Part shown: piece after piece, positions 42,353 through 51,896 of the stretch | Layout: every line of letters begins with the position of its first letter | Position numbering within the stretch: the stretch's first letter is position 1 | NCBI RefSeq assembly: GCF_025566965.1 | Contig: NZ_JAOQJL010000016.1 | Span: forward strand, 14,260 to 78,259 | Direction of reading: 5' to 3' | DNA: 64,000 nt | Source: Blautia_A ammoniilytica | Lineage (GTDB): Bacteria; Bacillota; Clostridia; Lachnospirales; Lachnospiraceae | Made by a program: the position numbers and the translations under genes | Notes under the pieces: generated by a model | Databases searched by the model: none | What the model was told of the DNA's origin: nothing | What the model saw: only the letters and a program-made list of their open reading frames with translations

Positions 42353-43438
42353 ATGGGGAAAAAGAAATACGTGGCTTATGTTGGAACTTACACCCATGGA
42401 ACCAGTAAAGGGATCCAGGTGTATGATGTGAATGTGGAAGAGGGAACCCTGACAGAGCGCAGTGAGGTGCAGGTAAGCAATGCATCCTATACGGCAGTCT
42501 CCAAGAATGGCAAGTTTCTTTATTCCATAGAGGATGAGGGAGTTGCTGTTTTTCAAAGGGATGAGAACGGAGACCTTACAAGGATCAACAGTGTGGACAT
42601 TGATGGTATGAGAGGCTGTTTTCTGGCTACGGATGTGGATGGCAGATATCTTTATGTGGCTGGCTACCATGACGGGAAGGTTACAGTGGTACATACCCAT
42701 CAGGATGGAAGCCTTGGCAGTGTTATGGATGGGGTTTTCCATACAGGCCTTGGCAGTGTTGCGGAGCGTAATTTCCGGCCGCATGTGAATTGTGTACGTC
42801 CTACACCGGATAACAAGTATCTTTGTGCAGTAGATAATGGGATTGACCAGGTAAAGATATACAGAATCAACAAGAGAACAGATAAGCTGGAACTGGTAGA
42901 TATTTTGCGTTGCCCAAGAGAGAGCGGTCCAAGGATCATTCGGTTCAGCGCAGACGGCAGATATGCATATCTTCTTTTTGAACTGAGCAATGAGATCAAG
43001 GTTTACAGTTATGACGGCAGCGGAAATGCACCGGAGTTTGAATTGCTGCAGAGCGTTTCCACCCTTCAGAAGGGTGACACAGATGTATCACATAATGCAG
43101 CCTCAGGTCTGGCTCTTGCGCCGGATGGCAGACATTTGTTCAGCACTACTGCAGGGGAGAATACAGTTTCCATGTATGAGATCGATGAACAGACAGGGCT
43201 TCTCACCAAGAAGTTTACCCTTCCCATTAGTGGGGATTATCCTAAGGATCTGGCTATTTTCCCGGATAATAAGCATATAGCCATTGCCAATCATTCAAGT
43301 AATTCCATCACCATGTTTACTGTGGATTATGAGAAGAATATTATCGTTATGAACGGCAAACCAAGAAAGATCGAGACACCTAACTGTATCGGTATCTGGC
43401 CGGTACCGGACGGAGAGGATATACCGGACCATAACTGA
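42353..43438 (+). CDS. Seven-bladed beta-propeller lactonase (6-phosphogluconolactonase-like)
   Basis: 361 residues of the lactonase (YbhE/YkgB) family. The start is YVAYVGTYTHGTSKGIQVY, and the propeller repeats contain FRPHVNCVRPTPDNKYLCAVD and SNEIKVYSYD. Some members hydrolyse 6-phosphogluconolactone; others have unknown lactone substrates, and no other pentose-phosphate gene is nearby, so the substrate is open. AGGAGG lies 11 bases before the ATG. Followed by a strong terminator. Confidence 0.88.
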   Translation: MGKKKYVAYVGTYTHGTSKGIQVYDVNVEEGTLTERSEVQVSNASYTAVSKNGKFLYSIEDEGVAVFQRDENGDLTRINSVDIDGMRGCFLATDVDGRYLYVAGYHDGKVTVVHTHQDGSLGSVMDGVFHTGLGSVAERNFRPHVNCVRPTPDNKYLCAVDNGIDQVKIYRINKRTDKLELVDILRCPRESGPRIIRFSADGRYAYLLFELSNEIKVYSYDGSGNAPEFELLQSVSTLQKGDTDVSHNAASGLALAPDGRHLFSTTAGENTVSMYEIDEQTGLLTKKFTLPISGDYPKDLAIFPDNKHIAIANHSSNSITMFTVDYEKNIIVMNGKPRKIETPNCIGIWPVPDGEDIPDHN

Positions 43439-43486
43439 AAGCTTCAAAAGCGGTGTAATGGTTAATAAATACTTTAAAAAATAAAG

Positions 43487-43549
43487 CTGCTGCAGATTCA
43501 GCTTCCCATTTATCAGATAAGTGAGAAGAAGTGTCTGCAGCAGTTTTTT
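43487..43549 (+). terminator. Terminator after the lactonase gene, shared with aroC
   Basis: CTGCTGCAGA (43487-43496) pairs with TCTGCAGCAG (43534-43543), followed by TTTTTT. It lies between converging genes. Confidence 0.9.
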
Positions 43550-43564
43550 CTTTCAAAGCTGATT

Positions 43565-44659
43565 TTACCGATTGTAGAAGGTTTTGATTTTATCCATCTG
43601 ACAGCTCATATTGGTAAAAAGTGCATCTGTAAGCACAAGAGCAGCCATGGATTCCACTACGACTACTGCTCTTGGTACGATCACAGGATCATGGCGTCCA
43701 TGGATTTCAAGGGATATAGGCTCTTTATCTTTGGTTACAGTATTCTGTGGCTGGCTGATGGACGGGGTGGGTTTTATATGTGCCCGAAGAAGGATCTGAC
43801 TTCCATCACTGATCCCGCCCAGGATCCCGCCTGCATGATTGGTGCTTTTGGTAATATGACCGTCTTTTACGGTAAAGCCGTCATTATCTGTGGAGCCTTT
43901 CATGGTAGAAACAGCAGTACCATCGCCGATTTCCACTGCTTTTACTGCACCAATGGACATTATGGCCTGGGCAAGCATTGCATCCAGCTTGTCAAATACC
44001 GGTTCTCCAAGACCAGAAGGAACCCCGTTGATCCTGCATTCGATCACACCGCCTGCACTATCCTGATTTTTCATACATTCTTCCAGATAAGCACTGGCTT
44101 TGTCTGCTGCCAAAGGATCCGGCATATAGAAAGGATTTTTATTGATGGCTTGTGGATCAAAGCTTTGGATCTGGATTTCCCCGATGGAACGGGTATAAGT
44201 GCACAAAGAGATGCCCATTTCGGAAAGAATCCTGGAGGCGATGGCTCCGGCGGCTACACGGCCTATAGTTTCACGGCCGGAAGAACGTCCACCGCCACGG
44301 TAATCACGGAAGCCGTATTTCTGGTCAAAACCGAAGTCTGCATGGCCTGGGCGGTAGGTATAGGCCAGATTCCCATAGTCTTTTGACCGTTGATCCTTAT
44401 TCCATACGATCATGGATATGGGAGTTCCGGTGGTGCGTCCCTGAAATACACCGGAAAGGATCGCTACCTGATCACCCTCCTGCCGGGAAGTGGTATAACG
44501 GCTCTGACCTGGCTTGCGTCTGTCCAGAAAGTACTGGATATCACTTTCCTGTAGGGGAAGCCCTGCTGGGCAGCCGTCTACTACAGCACCAAGGGCTTTC
44601 CCATGGGATTCTCCCCAGGTGGTTACTGTAAATCTATTTCCAAAAGATGATCTGCTCAT
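43565..44659 (-). CDS. aroC: Chorismate synthase
   Basis: 364 residues, full length. The start is SSFGNRFTVTTWGESHGKALG, the family signature containing the first active-site His. FRDYRGGGRSSGRETIGRVAAG and SRAVVVVESMAALVL-type late blocks are also present. It makes chorismate from EPSP using reduced FMN. ATG 44659 has AAAAAGGAGACAACTT upstream; longer in-frame starts would add a non-homologous extension. Monocistronic. Confidence 0.96.
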   Translation of the reverse strand: MSRSSFGNRFTVTTWGESHGKALGAVVDGCPAGLPLQESDIQYFLDRRKPGQSRYTTSRQEGDQVAILSGVFQGRTTGTPISMIVWNKDQRSKDYGNLAYTYRPGHADFGFDQKYGFRDYRGGGRSSGRETIGRVAAGAIASRILSEMGISLCTYTRSIGEIQIQSFDPQAINKNPFYMPDPLAADKASAYLEECMKNQDSAGGVIECRINGVPSGLGEPVFDKLDAMLAQAIMSIGAVKAVEIGDGTAVSTMKGSTDNDGFTVKDGHITKSTNHAGGILGGISDGSQILLRAHIKPTPSISQPQNTVTKDKEPISLEIHGRHDPVIVPRAVVVVESMAALVLTDALFTNMSCQMDKIKTFYNR

Positions 44660-44757
44660 AAGTTGTCTCCTTTTTGTGGTCTGTCCGGGACAATGATGTT
44701 TCCGGATTCCTTTATTATAGACAGGTGTTAAAAATTTGTAAACCGAAACCAATAGAA

Positions 44758-44786
44758 TTGACAAAAATTCCGGCACAATTTATAAT
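44758..44786 (+). promoter_or_regulatory. Consensus sigma-A promoter of corA
   Basis: TTGACA, a 17-bp spacer and TATAAT, a perfect consensus match, about 50 bp upstream of the corA start. Confidence 0.85.
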
Positions 44787-44836
44787 GAATTGAACTTGTC
44801 CATTTGGCTTCAAAGGGACAGGAAGGGAGGAAAATC

Positions 44837-45778
44837 ATGGTCAGGATTTTTAAAACGATCGACAGCTCCATTCATGAGATTCAGGAGCCGGAAGAAGGAT
44901 GCTGGGTAGCACTTACCAATCCTACGGCTACAGAGATTTTTCAGATTTCCGAGCGTTTTGGAATTGAAGTGGATGATCTGCGCGCACCTTTGGATGAAGA
45001 AGAGCGTGCCCGTATAGAGGCAGAGGATAATTATACCCTGATCCTGGTAGATATTCCTATGATCGAAGAAAGAAATGACAAAGACTGGTATGGCACCATC
45101 CCTTTAGGCATTATTGTCACAAAAAAGATGATCTTTACTATCTGTCTGGAGGATACGCAGGTTCTTGCACGCTTTATGGAGGGACGTGTGCGGAACTTTT
45201 TCACATACATGAAGACCAGGTTTATCCTGCAGATCCTGTACAGGAATGCCAGTATGTACCTGCGGTATCTGCGTATCATTGACAAGAAAAGCGAGCAGGT
45301 GGAGGAAAAGCTTCACATGTCCACACGTAATCAGGAACTGATGGAGCTTCTGGAATTGGAGAAGTCGCTGGTTTATTTTACCACTTCGCTCAGATCTAAT
45401 GAAGTTGTGCTGGAAAAGCTTTTGAAAGTAGATACCATCAAGCAGTATCCGGAGGATACAGACCTTCTGGAGGATGTTATCATAGAGAATAAGCAGGCAA
45501 TCGAGATGGCCAATATATACAGTGGGATCCTGAGCAGTATGATGGGTACTTTTGCGTCTGTTATCTCCAATAACCTGAATGTAGTTATGAAGGTACTTTC
45601 CGTGATAACGATCGTGATGAGTATTCCAACGATTATTTTCAGCGCTTACGGGATGAATCTGAATGCACATGGAATGCCATTTTCTTTTACTACCCATGGT
45701 TTTTTGATCATTATTCTTTTATCTATAGCAGTTAGTATTATCGCAGCTGTCATATTATCAAAAAAGAAATTTTTCTGA
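44837..45778 (+). CDS. corA: CorA-family magnesium/divalent cation transporter
   Basis: 313 residues. A large cytoplasmic alpha/beta N-terminal domain is followed by two C-terminal membrane helices with the pore motif YGMN just after the first. The end is Lys-rich (SKKKFF). It would take up Mg2+ (or Co2+/Ni2+). ATG 44837 has GGGAGG upstream. It is 18 bp upstream of a rhomboid-like gene, probably cotranscribed. It is not linked to the B12 operon, although cobalt transport is possible. Confidence 0.93.
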   Translation: MVRIFKTIDSSIHEIQEPEEGCWVALTNPTATEIFQISERFGIEVDDLRAPLDEEERARIEAEDNYTLILVDIPMIEERNDKDWYGTIPLGIIVTKKMIFTICLEDTQVLARFMEGRVRNFFTYMKTRFILQILYRNASMYLRYLRIIDKKSEQVEEKLHMSTRNQELMELLELEKSLVYFTTSLRSNEVVLEKLLKVDTIKQYPEDTDLLEDVIIENKQAIEMANIYSGILSSMMGTFASVISNNLNVVMKVLSVITIVMSIPTIIFSAYGMNLNAHGMPFSFTTHGFLIIILLSIAVSIIAAVILSKKKFF

Positions 45779-45796
45779 TGGAGGACACACAAGGAA

Positions 45797-46675
45797 ATGA
45801 AGTGGATTGATAAACTTGAAAGAAAATACGGTAAATACGGCGGGATCAATAATCTGACCCTGTATGTTATCATTTGTTACGTGATTGGATATATCATCAG
45901 TATTGTGAATTCCGGCTTCCTTACCTGGTTTACATTAAATCCTGAGAAGATCCTGCACGGACAGATCTGGCGGCTTGTGACCTGGGTATTTCTGCCACCG
46001 TCCAACGGAGGCGTATTCTGGTTTGTGATCGCAGTTCTGTTTTTGTATTATCCTATTGGCACATCTCTGGAGCATACCTGGGGGAGCCTTAGGTATACTA
46101 TTTATATTGCTTCAGGTATGGTATTTACCATTATCGGAGCATTTGCCCTGTATCTGATCGCAGTTTACGGATTGGGATACGACGGGGTCAGTGATGGTGT
46201 CTGGAATTATTTTACCACCTATTATATCAGTGTATCTGTATTCCTGGCATACGGTGTTTCTTTCCCCAATATGCGGGTAATGCTGTATTTTATTATTCCG
46301 ATCAAGATGAGCTGGATGTCCATTTTCTACGGAGTGATGATCATATATGAGATGATCAGCTATATCCGTATGGGTGCCTGGTTTATGGCTGTATTGATCG
46401 TTGCATCCCTTCTGAATTTTGTTATTTATTTTCTGGGAACGCGGGATCTTCAACGTTATAATCCTAAAGAGGTTCACAGACGCAACGAATTTCGCCGTGC
46501 TATGGAGCCAAAGAGCCGTACCGGGCAGAATGGTGCCATTACAAAGCATAAATGTGCCATCTGCGGCAGAACTGAGCAGGATGATCCAAATCTGGAATTT
46601 CGTTTCTGTTCCAAATGCAATGGCAATTATGAATACTGTCAGGATCATTTGTTTACCCATACACATGTGAAATGA
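45797..46675 (+). CDS. Rhomboid-like membrane protein with C-terminal zinc-binding domain
   Basis: 292 residues. About six membrane segments (about 20-220) are arranged like a rhomboid fold, with WRLVTWVFLPP near the first loop. The catalytic GxSG serine motif and the partner His are not seen, so it is probably an inactive, derlin-like member. The soluble tail (about 240-292) has CAICG, CSKC, YCQDH and HTH, a likely zinc site. The role may be in membrane protein handling; this is inferred from the fold only. Confidence 0.8.
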   Translation: MKWIDKLERKYGKYGGINNLTLYVIICYVIGYIISIVNSGFLTWFTLNPEKILHGQIWRLVTWVFLPPSNGGVFWFVIAVLFLYYPIGTSLEHTWGSLRYTIYIASGMVFTIIGAFALYLIAVYGLGYDGVSDGVWNYFTTYYISVSVFLAYGVSFPNMRVMLYFIIPIKMSWMSIFYGVMIIYEMISYIRMGAWFMAVLIVASLLNFVIYFLGTRDLQRYNPKEVHRRNEFRRAMEPKSRTGQNGAITKHKCAICGRTEQDDPNLEFRFCSKCNGNYEYCQDHLFTHTHVK

Positions 46676-46726
46676 CAGGGACACTTTTTACAACAGCATT
46701 GCGTTTTACTTAGAGGGAGAATTGTC

Positions 46727-48160
46727 ATGAAGAGAACAAAAATCATTTGTACGCTTGGTCCAGCCAGCAGCAGCCGGGAGATTATGAGGGAAATGATCCT
46801 GACTGGAATGGATATTGCCAGATTTAACTTTTCACATGGGGACCATGAGGAACATAAGGGCAGAGTGGAACTGGTCAAGTCTTTGCGGGAAGAACTGGAT
46901 GTGCCGGTAGCCATGCTCCTGGATACAAAAGGACCTGAGATCCGTACAAAGCTTCTAAAAGACGGCAGGAAAGTTACGTTAACTTCAGGAAGTCAGTTTA
47001 TTCTTTCAGTCGGAGATTTTGAAGGTGATGAGCACAAGGTGGCGATCACTTATGAAGAGTTATACAAGGATGTGAAGCCAGGCGGTAAGATCCTGATCGA
47101 TGACGGACTGATTGGTTTGGAGATCGAGAAGATCGAAGGAAAAGATATTATTTGCCGTGTCTTAAATGGTGGTGAACTGGGAGAACGAAAGGGAGTGAAT
47201 GTTCCTTACGTAAAGGTGAATCTTCCGGGGATCACAGAACAGGATAAAAAGGATATTCTTTTCGGGATTGAACAGGGATTTGACTATGTGGCAGCTTCTT
47301 TTGTGCGTAATGCACAGGTGATCCGTGATATCCGTAAGCTTCTTGATGAGAATGGCGGAAGCGATATCGGCATCATTGCCAAGATAGAGAATGCAGAGGG
47401 TGTGGATAATATTGATTCCATTATCCAGGAGGCAGATGGCATTATGGTGGCCAGGGGAGATCTAGGCGTGGAGATACCTGCCAGCCAGGTTCCCCATATC
47501 CAGAAAAGGATTATCCAGAAGTGTAATGAGAATTATGCCCTTGTGATCACTGCCACACAGATGCTGGATTCTATGATCCGTAATCCCAGACCTACCAGGG
47601 CTGAGGTGGCAGATGTGGCAAATGCCATTTATGACGGCACAGATGCGATCATGCTGTCCGGTGAGACTGCAGCAGGTAAATATCCGGTACAGGCAGTGAA
47701 GATGATGGTGGAGATTGCTGAGACTACAGAGCCACATCTTAATAACAACCTTCACAGAAAAGACAGGAACATGTTCAGACAAGGCTTTGTTTCAAGCGCA
47801 GTAGGACTTGCTGCAGTACAGGCTGCAAGGGACCTGAAGGCAGCAGCTGTTGTAACGCCTACCATGACCGGAAAGACTGCACTTTTGATTTCCAACTACC
47901 GCCCAGAGGTTCCTATTTATGCCATTACACCTAATGAGCGTGTTCAGCACAAGCTGCAGCTTGCATGGGGAGTCTGTCCTCTGAAGGGCTATCATAAGGA
48001 TTCAACAGAGCATATCATTTCCCAGGCCATGAATGTTGTTAAAGCAAAGGAACACGTTAAGAAAGGAGATCTTCTTGTATTTACAGCAGGAGACCCTGCA
48101 ACAAACATGACTACAGAGGGTGCAGTGACAAATATGATGCACATCATTGAGACAAAATAG
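46727..48160 (+). CDS. pyk: Pyruvate kinase
   Basis: 477 residues. The N-terminus RTKIICTLGPASSSREIM, substrate/metal block ARFNFSHGDHEEH, LDTKGPEIRT and MVARGDLGVEIP are all present. It converts PEP and ADP to pyruvate and ATP. The length fits the short form, without the extra C-terminal PEP-utiliser domain found in Bacillus. A GAGGGAGAATTGTC site precedes the start. Confidence 0.97.
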   Translation: MKRTKIICTLGPASSSREIMREMILTGMDIARFNFSHGDHEEHKGRVELVKSLREELDVPVAMLLDTKGPEIRTKLLKDGRKVTLTSGSQFILSVGDFEGDEHKVAITYEELYKDVKPGGKILIDDGLIGLEIEKIEGKDIICRVLNGGELGERKGVNVPYVKVNLPGITEQDKKDILFGIEQGFDYVAASFVRNAQVIRDIRKLLDENGGSDIGIIAKIENAEGVDNIDSIIQEADGIMVARGDLGVEIPASQVPHIQKRIIQKCNENYALVITATQMLDSMIRNPRPTRAEVADVANAIYDGTDAIMLSGETAAGKYPVQAVKMMVEIAETTEPHLNNNLHRKDRNMFRQGFVSSAVGLAAVQAARDLKAAAVVTPTMTGKTALLISNYRPEVPIYAITPNERVQHKLQLAWGVCPLKGYHKDSTEHIISQAMNVVKAKEHVKKGDLLVFTAGDPATNMTTEGAVTNMMHIIETK

Positions 48161-48183
48161 CCAGGCATAAGGAGAAGATTATT

Positions 48184-49470
48184 ATGAAGAAAAAACCGTT
48201 TGTTACCCTTGAAAAGCTGCAGGAGATCACTGCAAAATATCCTACTCCTTTTCATCTTTATGATGAAAAAGGGATCCGTGATAATGCAAAAGCTTTAAAG
48301 GAAGCATTTGCGTGGAACAAAGGATTTAAGGAGTTTTTTGCAGTAAAAGCTACGCCCAACCCATATCTGATCAAGATCCTTCAGGAATATGGCTGTGGAT
48401 GTGACTGTTCTTCCATGACAGAACTGATGCTTTCAAAGGCCATTGGATGTAAGGAAGGAGACATTATGTTTTCTTCTAATGATACGCCGGAGAAGGAGTT
48501 TAAATATGCGGATGAGATCGGCGGTATCATCAATCTGGATGATATTACCCACATTGAAAGTGTGGAGCGTGCAGTTGGCAGTATTCCAAAGACCATCAGC
48601 TGCCGTTACAACCCAGGTGGTGTATTTAAGATCAGCAATGATATTATGGACAACCCGGGTGATGCAAAGTATGGAATGACTACGGAGCAGATCTTCCAGG
48701 CTTTCCGTATCCTGAAAGAAAAAGGTGCAGAGAATTTTGGTATCCATGCATTCCTTGCAAGTAATACTGTTACCAATGAATATTATCCGATGCTGGCAAA
48801 AGTAATGTTTGAGCTGGCTGTAAAGCTTCAGAAAGAAACAGGTGCGCATGTGAAGTTTATCAACCTGTCCGGTGGTATTGGCATTCCTTACCGTCCGGAG
48901 CAGACCCCCAACGACATCAAGGTGATCGGAGAGGGTGTACGTAAGGTTTATGAAGAAGTGCTGATACCGGCTGGTATGGGAGATGTGGCTATTTACACAG
49001 AACTTGGCCGTTTTATGATGGGTCCCTATGGCTGTCTGGTAACAAAAGCTATCCATGAGAAGCATACCCACAAGGAGTATATTGGTGTGGATGCGTGTGC
49101 AGTCAACCTGATGCGTCCTGCAATGTATGGGGCATATCACCATATTACTGTTATGGGAAAAGAGGATGCGCCCTGCGATCATATGTATGATATTACCGGT
49201 TCTCTTTGTGAAAATAATGATAAATTTGCTATTGACCGTTATCTTCCGGAGATTTCTAAGGGAGATCTGTTGGTGATCCACGACACAGGCGCTCATGGCT
49301 TTTCCATGGGATACAATTATAACGGAAAGCTGAAGTCTTCCGAGATTCTTCTGAAAGAAGACGGATCCTTTGAGATGATCCGCAGGGCAGAAACGCCAAA
49401 GGATTATTTTGCTACTTTTGACTGCTTTCCCATTTATGAAAAGCTTTTGGAAGATGCAGATAAATTCTGA
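48184..49470 (+). CDS. lysA: Diaminopimelate decarboxylase
   Basis: 428 residues of PLP fold type III. The PLP lysine is in FFAVKATPNPYL. GIHAFLASNT, NLSGGIGIPYRPEQ and the dimer-contributed GSLCENNDKFA are decarboxylase signatures. It makes lysine from meso-diaminopimelate. It lies 23 bp from pyk and is followed by a hairpin terminator. Length and motifs favour LysA over carboxynorspermidine or ornithine decarboxylases. Confidence 0.9.
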   Translation: MKKKPFVTLEKLQEITAKYPTPFHLYDEKGIRDNAKALKEAFAWNKGFKEFFAVKATPNPYLIKILQEYGCGCDCSSMTELMLSKAIGCKEGDIMFSSNDTPEKEFKYADEIGGIINLDDITHIESVERAVGSIPKTISCRYNPGGVFKISNDIMDNPGDAKYGMTTEQIFQAFRILKEKGAENFGIHAFLASNTVTNEYYPMLAKVMFELAVKLQKETGAHVKFINLSGGIGIPYRPEQTPNDIKVIGEGVRKVYEEVLIPAGMGDVAIYTELGRFMMGPYGCLVTKAIHEKHTHKEYIGVDACAVNLMRPAMYGAYHHITVMGKEDAPCDHMYDITGSLCENNDKFAIDRYLPEISKGDLLVIHDTGAHGFSMGYNYNGKLKSSEILLKEDGSFEMIRRAETPKDYFATFDCFPIYEKLLEDADKF

Positions 49471-49501
49471 AAAATAAAATAATTCAGGATCTATTATAAA
49501 A

Positions 49502-49556
49502 CATTTCAGTATCTATCATAAATGGTTCATAAAAATATTTCAGTATCTGTCATAAA
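49502..49556. repeat. Short direct repeat downstream of lysA
   Basis: ATTTCAGTATCT followed by a base change and TCATAAA occurs twice (about 49503-49521 and 49538-49556). The two copies are 35 bp apart, immediately before the lysA terminator. Confidence 0.7.
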
Positions 49557-49580
49557 AAGGCTTGCATAAGCGAGCCTTTT
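49555..49580 (+). terminator. Terminator of the pyk-lysA unit
   Basis: AAAAGGCT paired with AGCCTTTT around a 10-nt loop, ending in a short T run just upstream of the tRNA gene. Confidence 0.75.
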
Positions 49581-49606
49581 GTGATAAGATAACTTTTGTT
49601 TCAAGC

Positions 49607-49689
49607 GCCGGCATGTCGGAATGGCAGACGAGGCAGACTCAAAATCTGTTGTAGGCAACTACGTGTGGGTTCAAGTCCCACTGCCGGCA
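49607..49689 (+). tRNA. tRNA-Leu (anticodon CAA)
   Basis: Acceptor stem GCCGGCA/TGCCGGC, D-stem TCG/CGA and anticodon stem GCAGA/TCTGT with loop CTCAAAA, so the anticodon is CAA. A long variable arm (GTAG-GCAA-CTAC) marks a class II tRNA, and the T-stem is GTGGG/CCCAC with TTCAAGT. The CCA end is not encoded. It reads UUG codons. Confidence 0.97.
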
Positions 49690-49697
49690 CTTTCTCA

Positions 49698-49724
49698 AGC
49701 TCTGAGAGATCAGGGCTTTTTTTT
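49698..49724 (+). terminator. Terminator of the tRNA-Leu gene
   Basis: AGCTCTGA-gaga-TCAGGGCT hairpin followed by an eight-T run. Confidence 0.9.
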
Positions 49725-49862
49725 ATGCAATACGAAATCACTTTGCAATGTTTCTGTTACGTAAAAAACGTTCCCCGAGGATGGGATTTTGCCCACGTTG
49801 ATGTGAACGGAGTGAACTGTAACTTTAATTCTAAAAAGTTTATGAAATATGATCCGGGTCTG

Positions 49863-49891
49863 TTGATATTCAGAATAAATAGTGATAGCAT
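49863..49891 (+). promoter_or_regulatory. Possible ftsH promoter
   Basis: TTGATA, a 17-bp spacer and TAGCAT, about 30 bp before the ftsH start. The region between the tRNA terminator and this point is open in the ftsH frame but lacks a credible start. Confidence 0.4.
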
Positions 49892-49922
49892 CAGGTATAC
49901 AACACAAAACGGAGGAAAAAGC

Positions 49923-51776
49923 ATGAGTCTGAATGATAAAAAGCCAGGCAAACGTCCATTATATGTATATACACTGGCAGCAGTGGTTGTGATCCTGGTT
50001 CTGAACATGTTGGTACTTCCCATGATCCAGGGGAGAAGTGTGGAGAAGACCGATTATACCACCTTCCTGAAGAATGTGGATAGTGGCAATGTTACTAAGG
50101 CTGAGATACAGGACAGCTATATTTATTATGTGGTAGAGAAAGATGACACCAAGACGGTGTGCAGGACAGTGCGGATGGAGGATCCCCAGCTGGTAGACCG
50201 TTTATATGAGGCCGGTACTAGCATGGAAGTGGTAGAGCCCCAGAAGCCATCCATACTTCTGAACCTGCTGGCAGGTTATCTGATCCCGATCCTGATCTTT
50301 GTACTTCTGGGCAGATGGATCAGTAAGAAGATGATGAATTCTATGGGAAATGGAGGCCCTGGGGGGATGATGTCCTTTGGTAAAAGCAATGCCAAGGTAT
50401 ATGTGAAGTCCACCAATGGGATCAAGTTCTCAGATGTAGCCGGTGAGGATGAGGCAAAGGAGCTTCTTACAGAGATCGTGGATTATCTTCATAATCCTCA
50501 CAAATATGCAGATATTGGTGCATCCATGCCGAAAGGAGCGCTTCTTGTAGGCCCTCCGGGTACTGGTAAGACTCTTCTTGCTAAAGCAGTGGCAGGGGAG
50601 GCTGAGGTTCCCTTCTTTTCCATTTCAGGCTCTGAGTTTGTGGAGATGTTTGTTGGTATGGGAGCTGCCAAGGTAAGGGATCTGTTTAAGCAGGCCAATG
50701 AAAAAGCTCCATGTATTGTATTTATTGATGAGATCGACACCATTGGTAAGAAGCGTGATGGAGCTGGCTTCTCCGGAGGTAATGATGAGCGTGAGCAGAC
50801 ACTGAATCAGCTTCTTACAGAGATGGACGGATTTGATGGATCTAAGGGTGTAGTGATCCTTGCAGCTACCAACCGTCCGGATTCCCTGGATCCTGCACTT
50901 TTAAGGCCGGGACGTTTTGACCGGAGGATCCCGGTAGAGCTTCCAGATCTTCAGGGCCGGGAAGAGATCCTGAAGGTACATGCAAAGAAGATCAAGATCT
51001 CTGATTCAGTGCGGTTTGATGAGATTGCTAAGGCAGCAGCAGGCGCATCAGGAGCAGAGCTTGCCAATATTGTGAATGAGGCAGCTTTACGTGCAGTACG
51101 TGATGGCAGAAGATTTGCCACTCAGGCAGATTTTGAAGAAAGCATTGAGGTAGTTATTGCAGGATATCAGAAGAAGAACCGGGTTCTTTCTAACAAGGAG
51201 AAGCTGATCGTTTCCTATCATGAGATTGGTCATGCCCTGGTAGCTGCCAAGCAGACAGATTCTGCACCTGTACACAAGATCACTATTATTCCACGTACTT
51301 CCGGTGCATTAGGATACACCATGCAGGTGGATGAAAAGGAGCATTATCTTATGTCCAAGGAAGAACTGGAGAATAAGATTGCTACTTTTACAGGAGGACG
51401 TGCAGCAGAAGAGCTGATCTTCCATAGCATTACCACTGGAGCTTCTAATGATATAGAGCAGGCGACCAAGATTGCCAGGGCAATGATCACCCGGTATGGT
51501 ATGAGTGATGATTTTGACATGGTTGCCATGGAAAGCATGAGCAATCAGTATCTGGGCGGAGATTCAAGTCTTACCTGTTCCTTTGAGACCCAGACCCTTC
51601 TGGACAAAAAGGTTGTTGAGCTGGTACGCAGACAACATGAGAAAGCAACCAGAATTCTTACTGAGAATATTGACAAGCTTCACGAATTGGCCAAATTCTT
51701 GTATGAGCAGGAGACGATTACAGGAGAAGAGTTTATGAAAATCCTGAATGGGCCATCTGCATCTGTAGGGGCATAA
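49923..51776 (+). CDS. ftsH: ATP-dependent zinc metalloprotease FtsH
   Basis: 617 residues. Two membrane helices (about 14-35 and 110-130) flank an extracytoplasmic loop. The AAA module has Walker A GPPGTGKT, Walker B VFIDEID and the SRH ending RPGRFDRRI. The zinc protease has HEIGH. It degrades membrane and regulatory proteins. The frame extends upstream through the tRNA gene, but ATG 49923 has GGAGGAAAAAGC and the normal N-terminus. Followed by its own terminator. Confidence 0.96.
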   Translation: MSLNDKKPGKRPLYVYTLAAVVVILVLNMLVLPMIQGRSVEKTDYTTFLKNVDSGNVTKAEIQDSYIYYVVEKDDTKTVCRTVRMEDPQLVDRLYEAGTSMEVVEPQKPSILLNLLAGYLIPILIFVLLGRWISKKMMNSMGNGGPGGMMSFGKSNAKVYVKSTNGIKFSDVAGEDEAKELLTEIVDYLHNPHKYADIGASMPKGALLVGPPGTGKTLLAKAVAGEAEVPFFSISGSEFVEMFVGMGAAKVRDLFKQANEKAPCIVFIDEIDTIGKKRDGAGFSGGNDEREQTLNQLLTEMDGFDGSKGVVILAATNRPDSLDPALLRPGRFDRRIPVELPDLQGREEILKVHAKKIKISDSVRFDEIAKAAAGASGAELANIVNEAALRAVRDGRRFATQADFEESIEVVIAGYQKKNRVLSNKEKLIVSYHEIGHALVAAKQTDSAPVHKITIIPRTSGALGYTMQVDEKEHYLMSKEELENKIATFTGGRAAEELIFHSITTGASNDIEQATKIARAMITRYGMSDDFDMVAMESMSNQYLGGDSSLTCSFETQTLLDKKVVELVRRQHEKATRILTENIDKLHELAKFLYEQETITGEEFMKILNGPSASVGA

Positions 51777-51791
51777 TATATCACGCTAAAG

Positions 51792-51843
51792 AGGGACTGA
51801 CACACAGATTTTTGATCTGCGGGAGTCGGTCCCTTGTTTTTTT
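51792..51843 (+). terminator. Terminator after ftsH
   Basis: AGGGACTGAC with partner GTCGGTCCCT, an inner GAT/ATC stem and a TTGTTTTTTT tail. Confidence 0.85.
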
Positions 51844-51896
51844 GCGAATTATCCGTTATAATACCTCTGATATAGGGCTGAAAGGAGACTGGCATT

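Noticed and set aside
49596..49922. N-terminal extension of ftsH through the tRNA-Leu gene
   Set aside because: The frame is open by chance. It crosses a complete tRNA and its terminator, while ATG 49923 has a strong ribosome site and the standard FtsH N-terminus.
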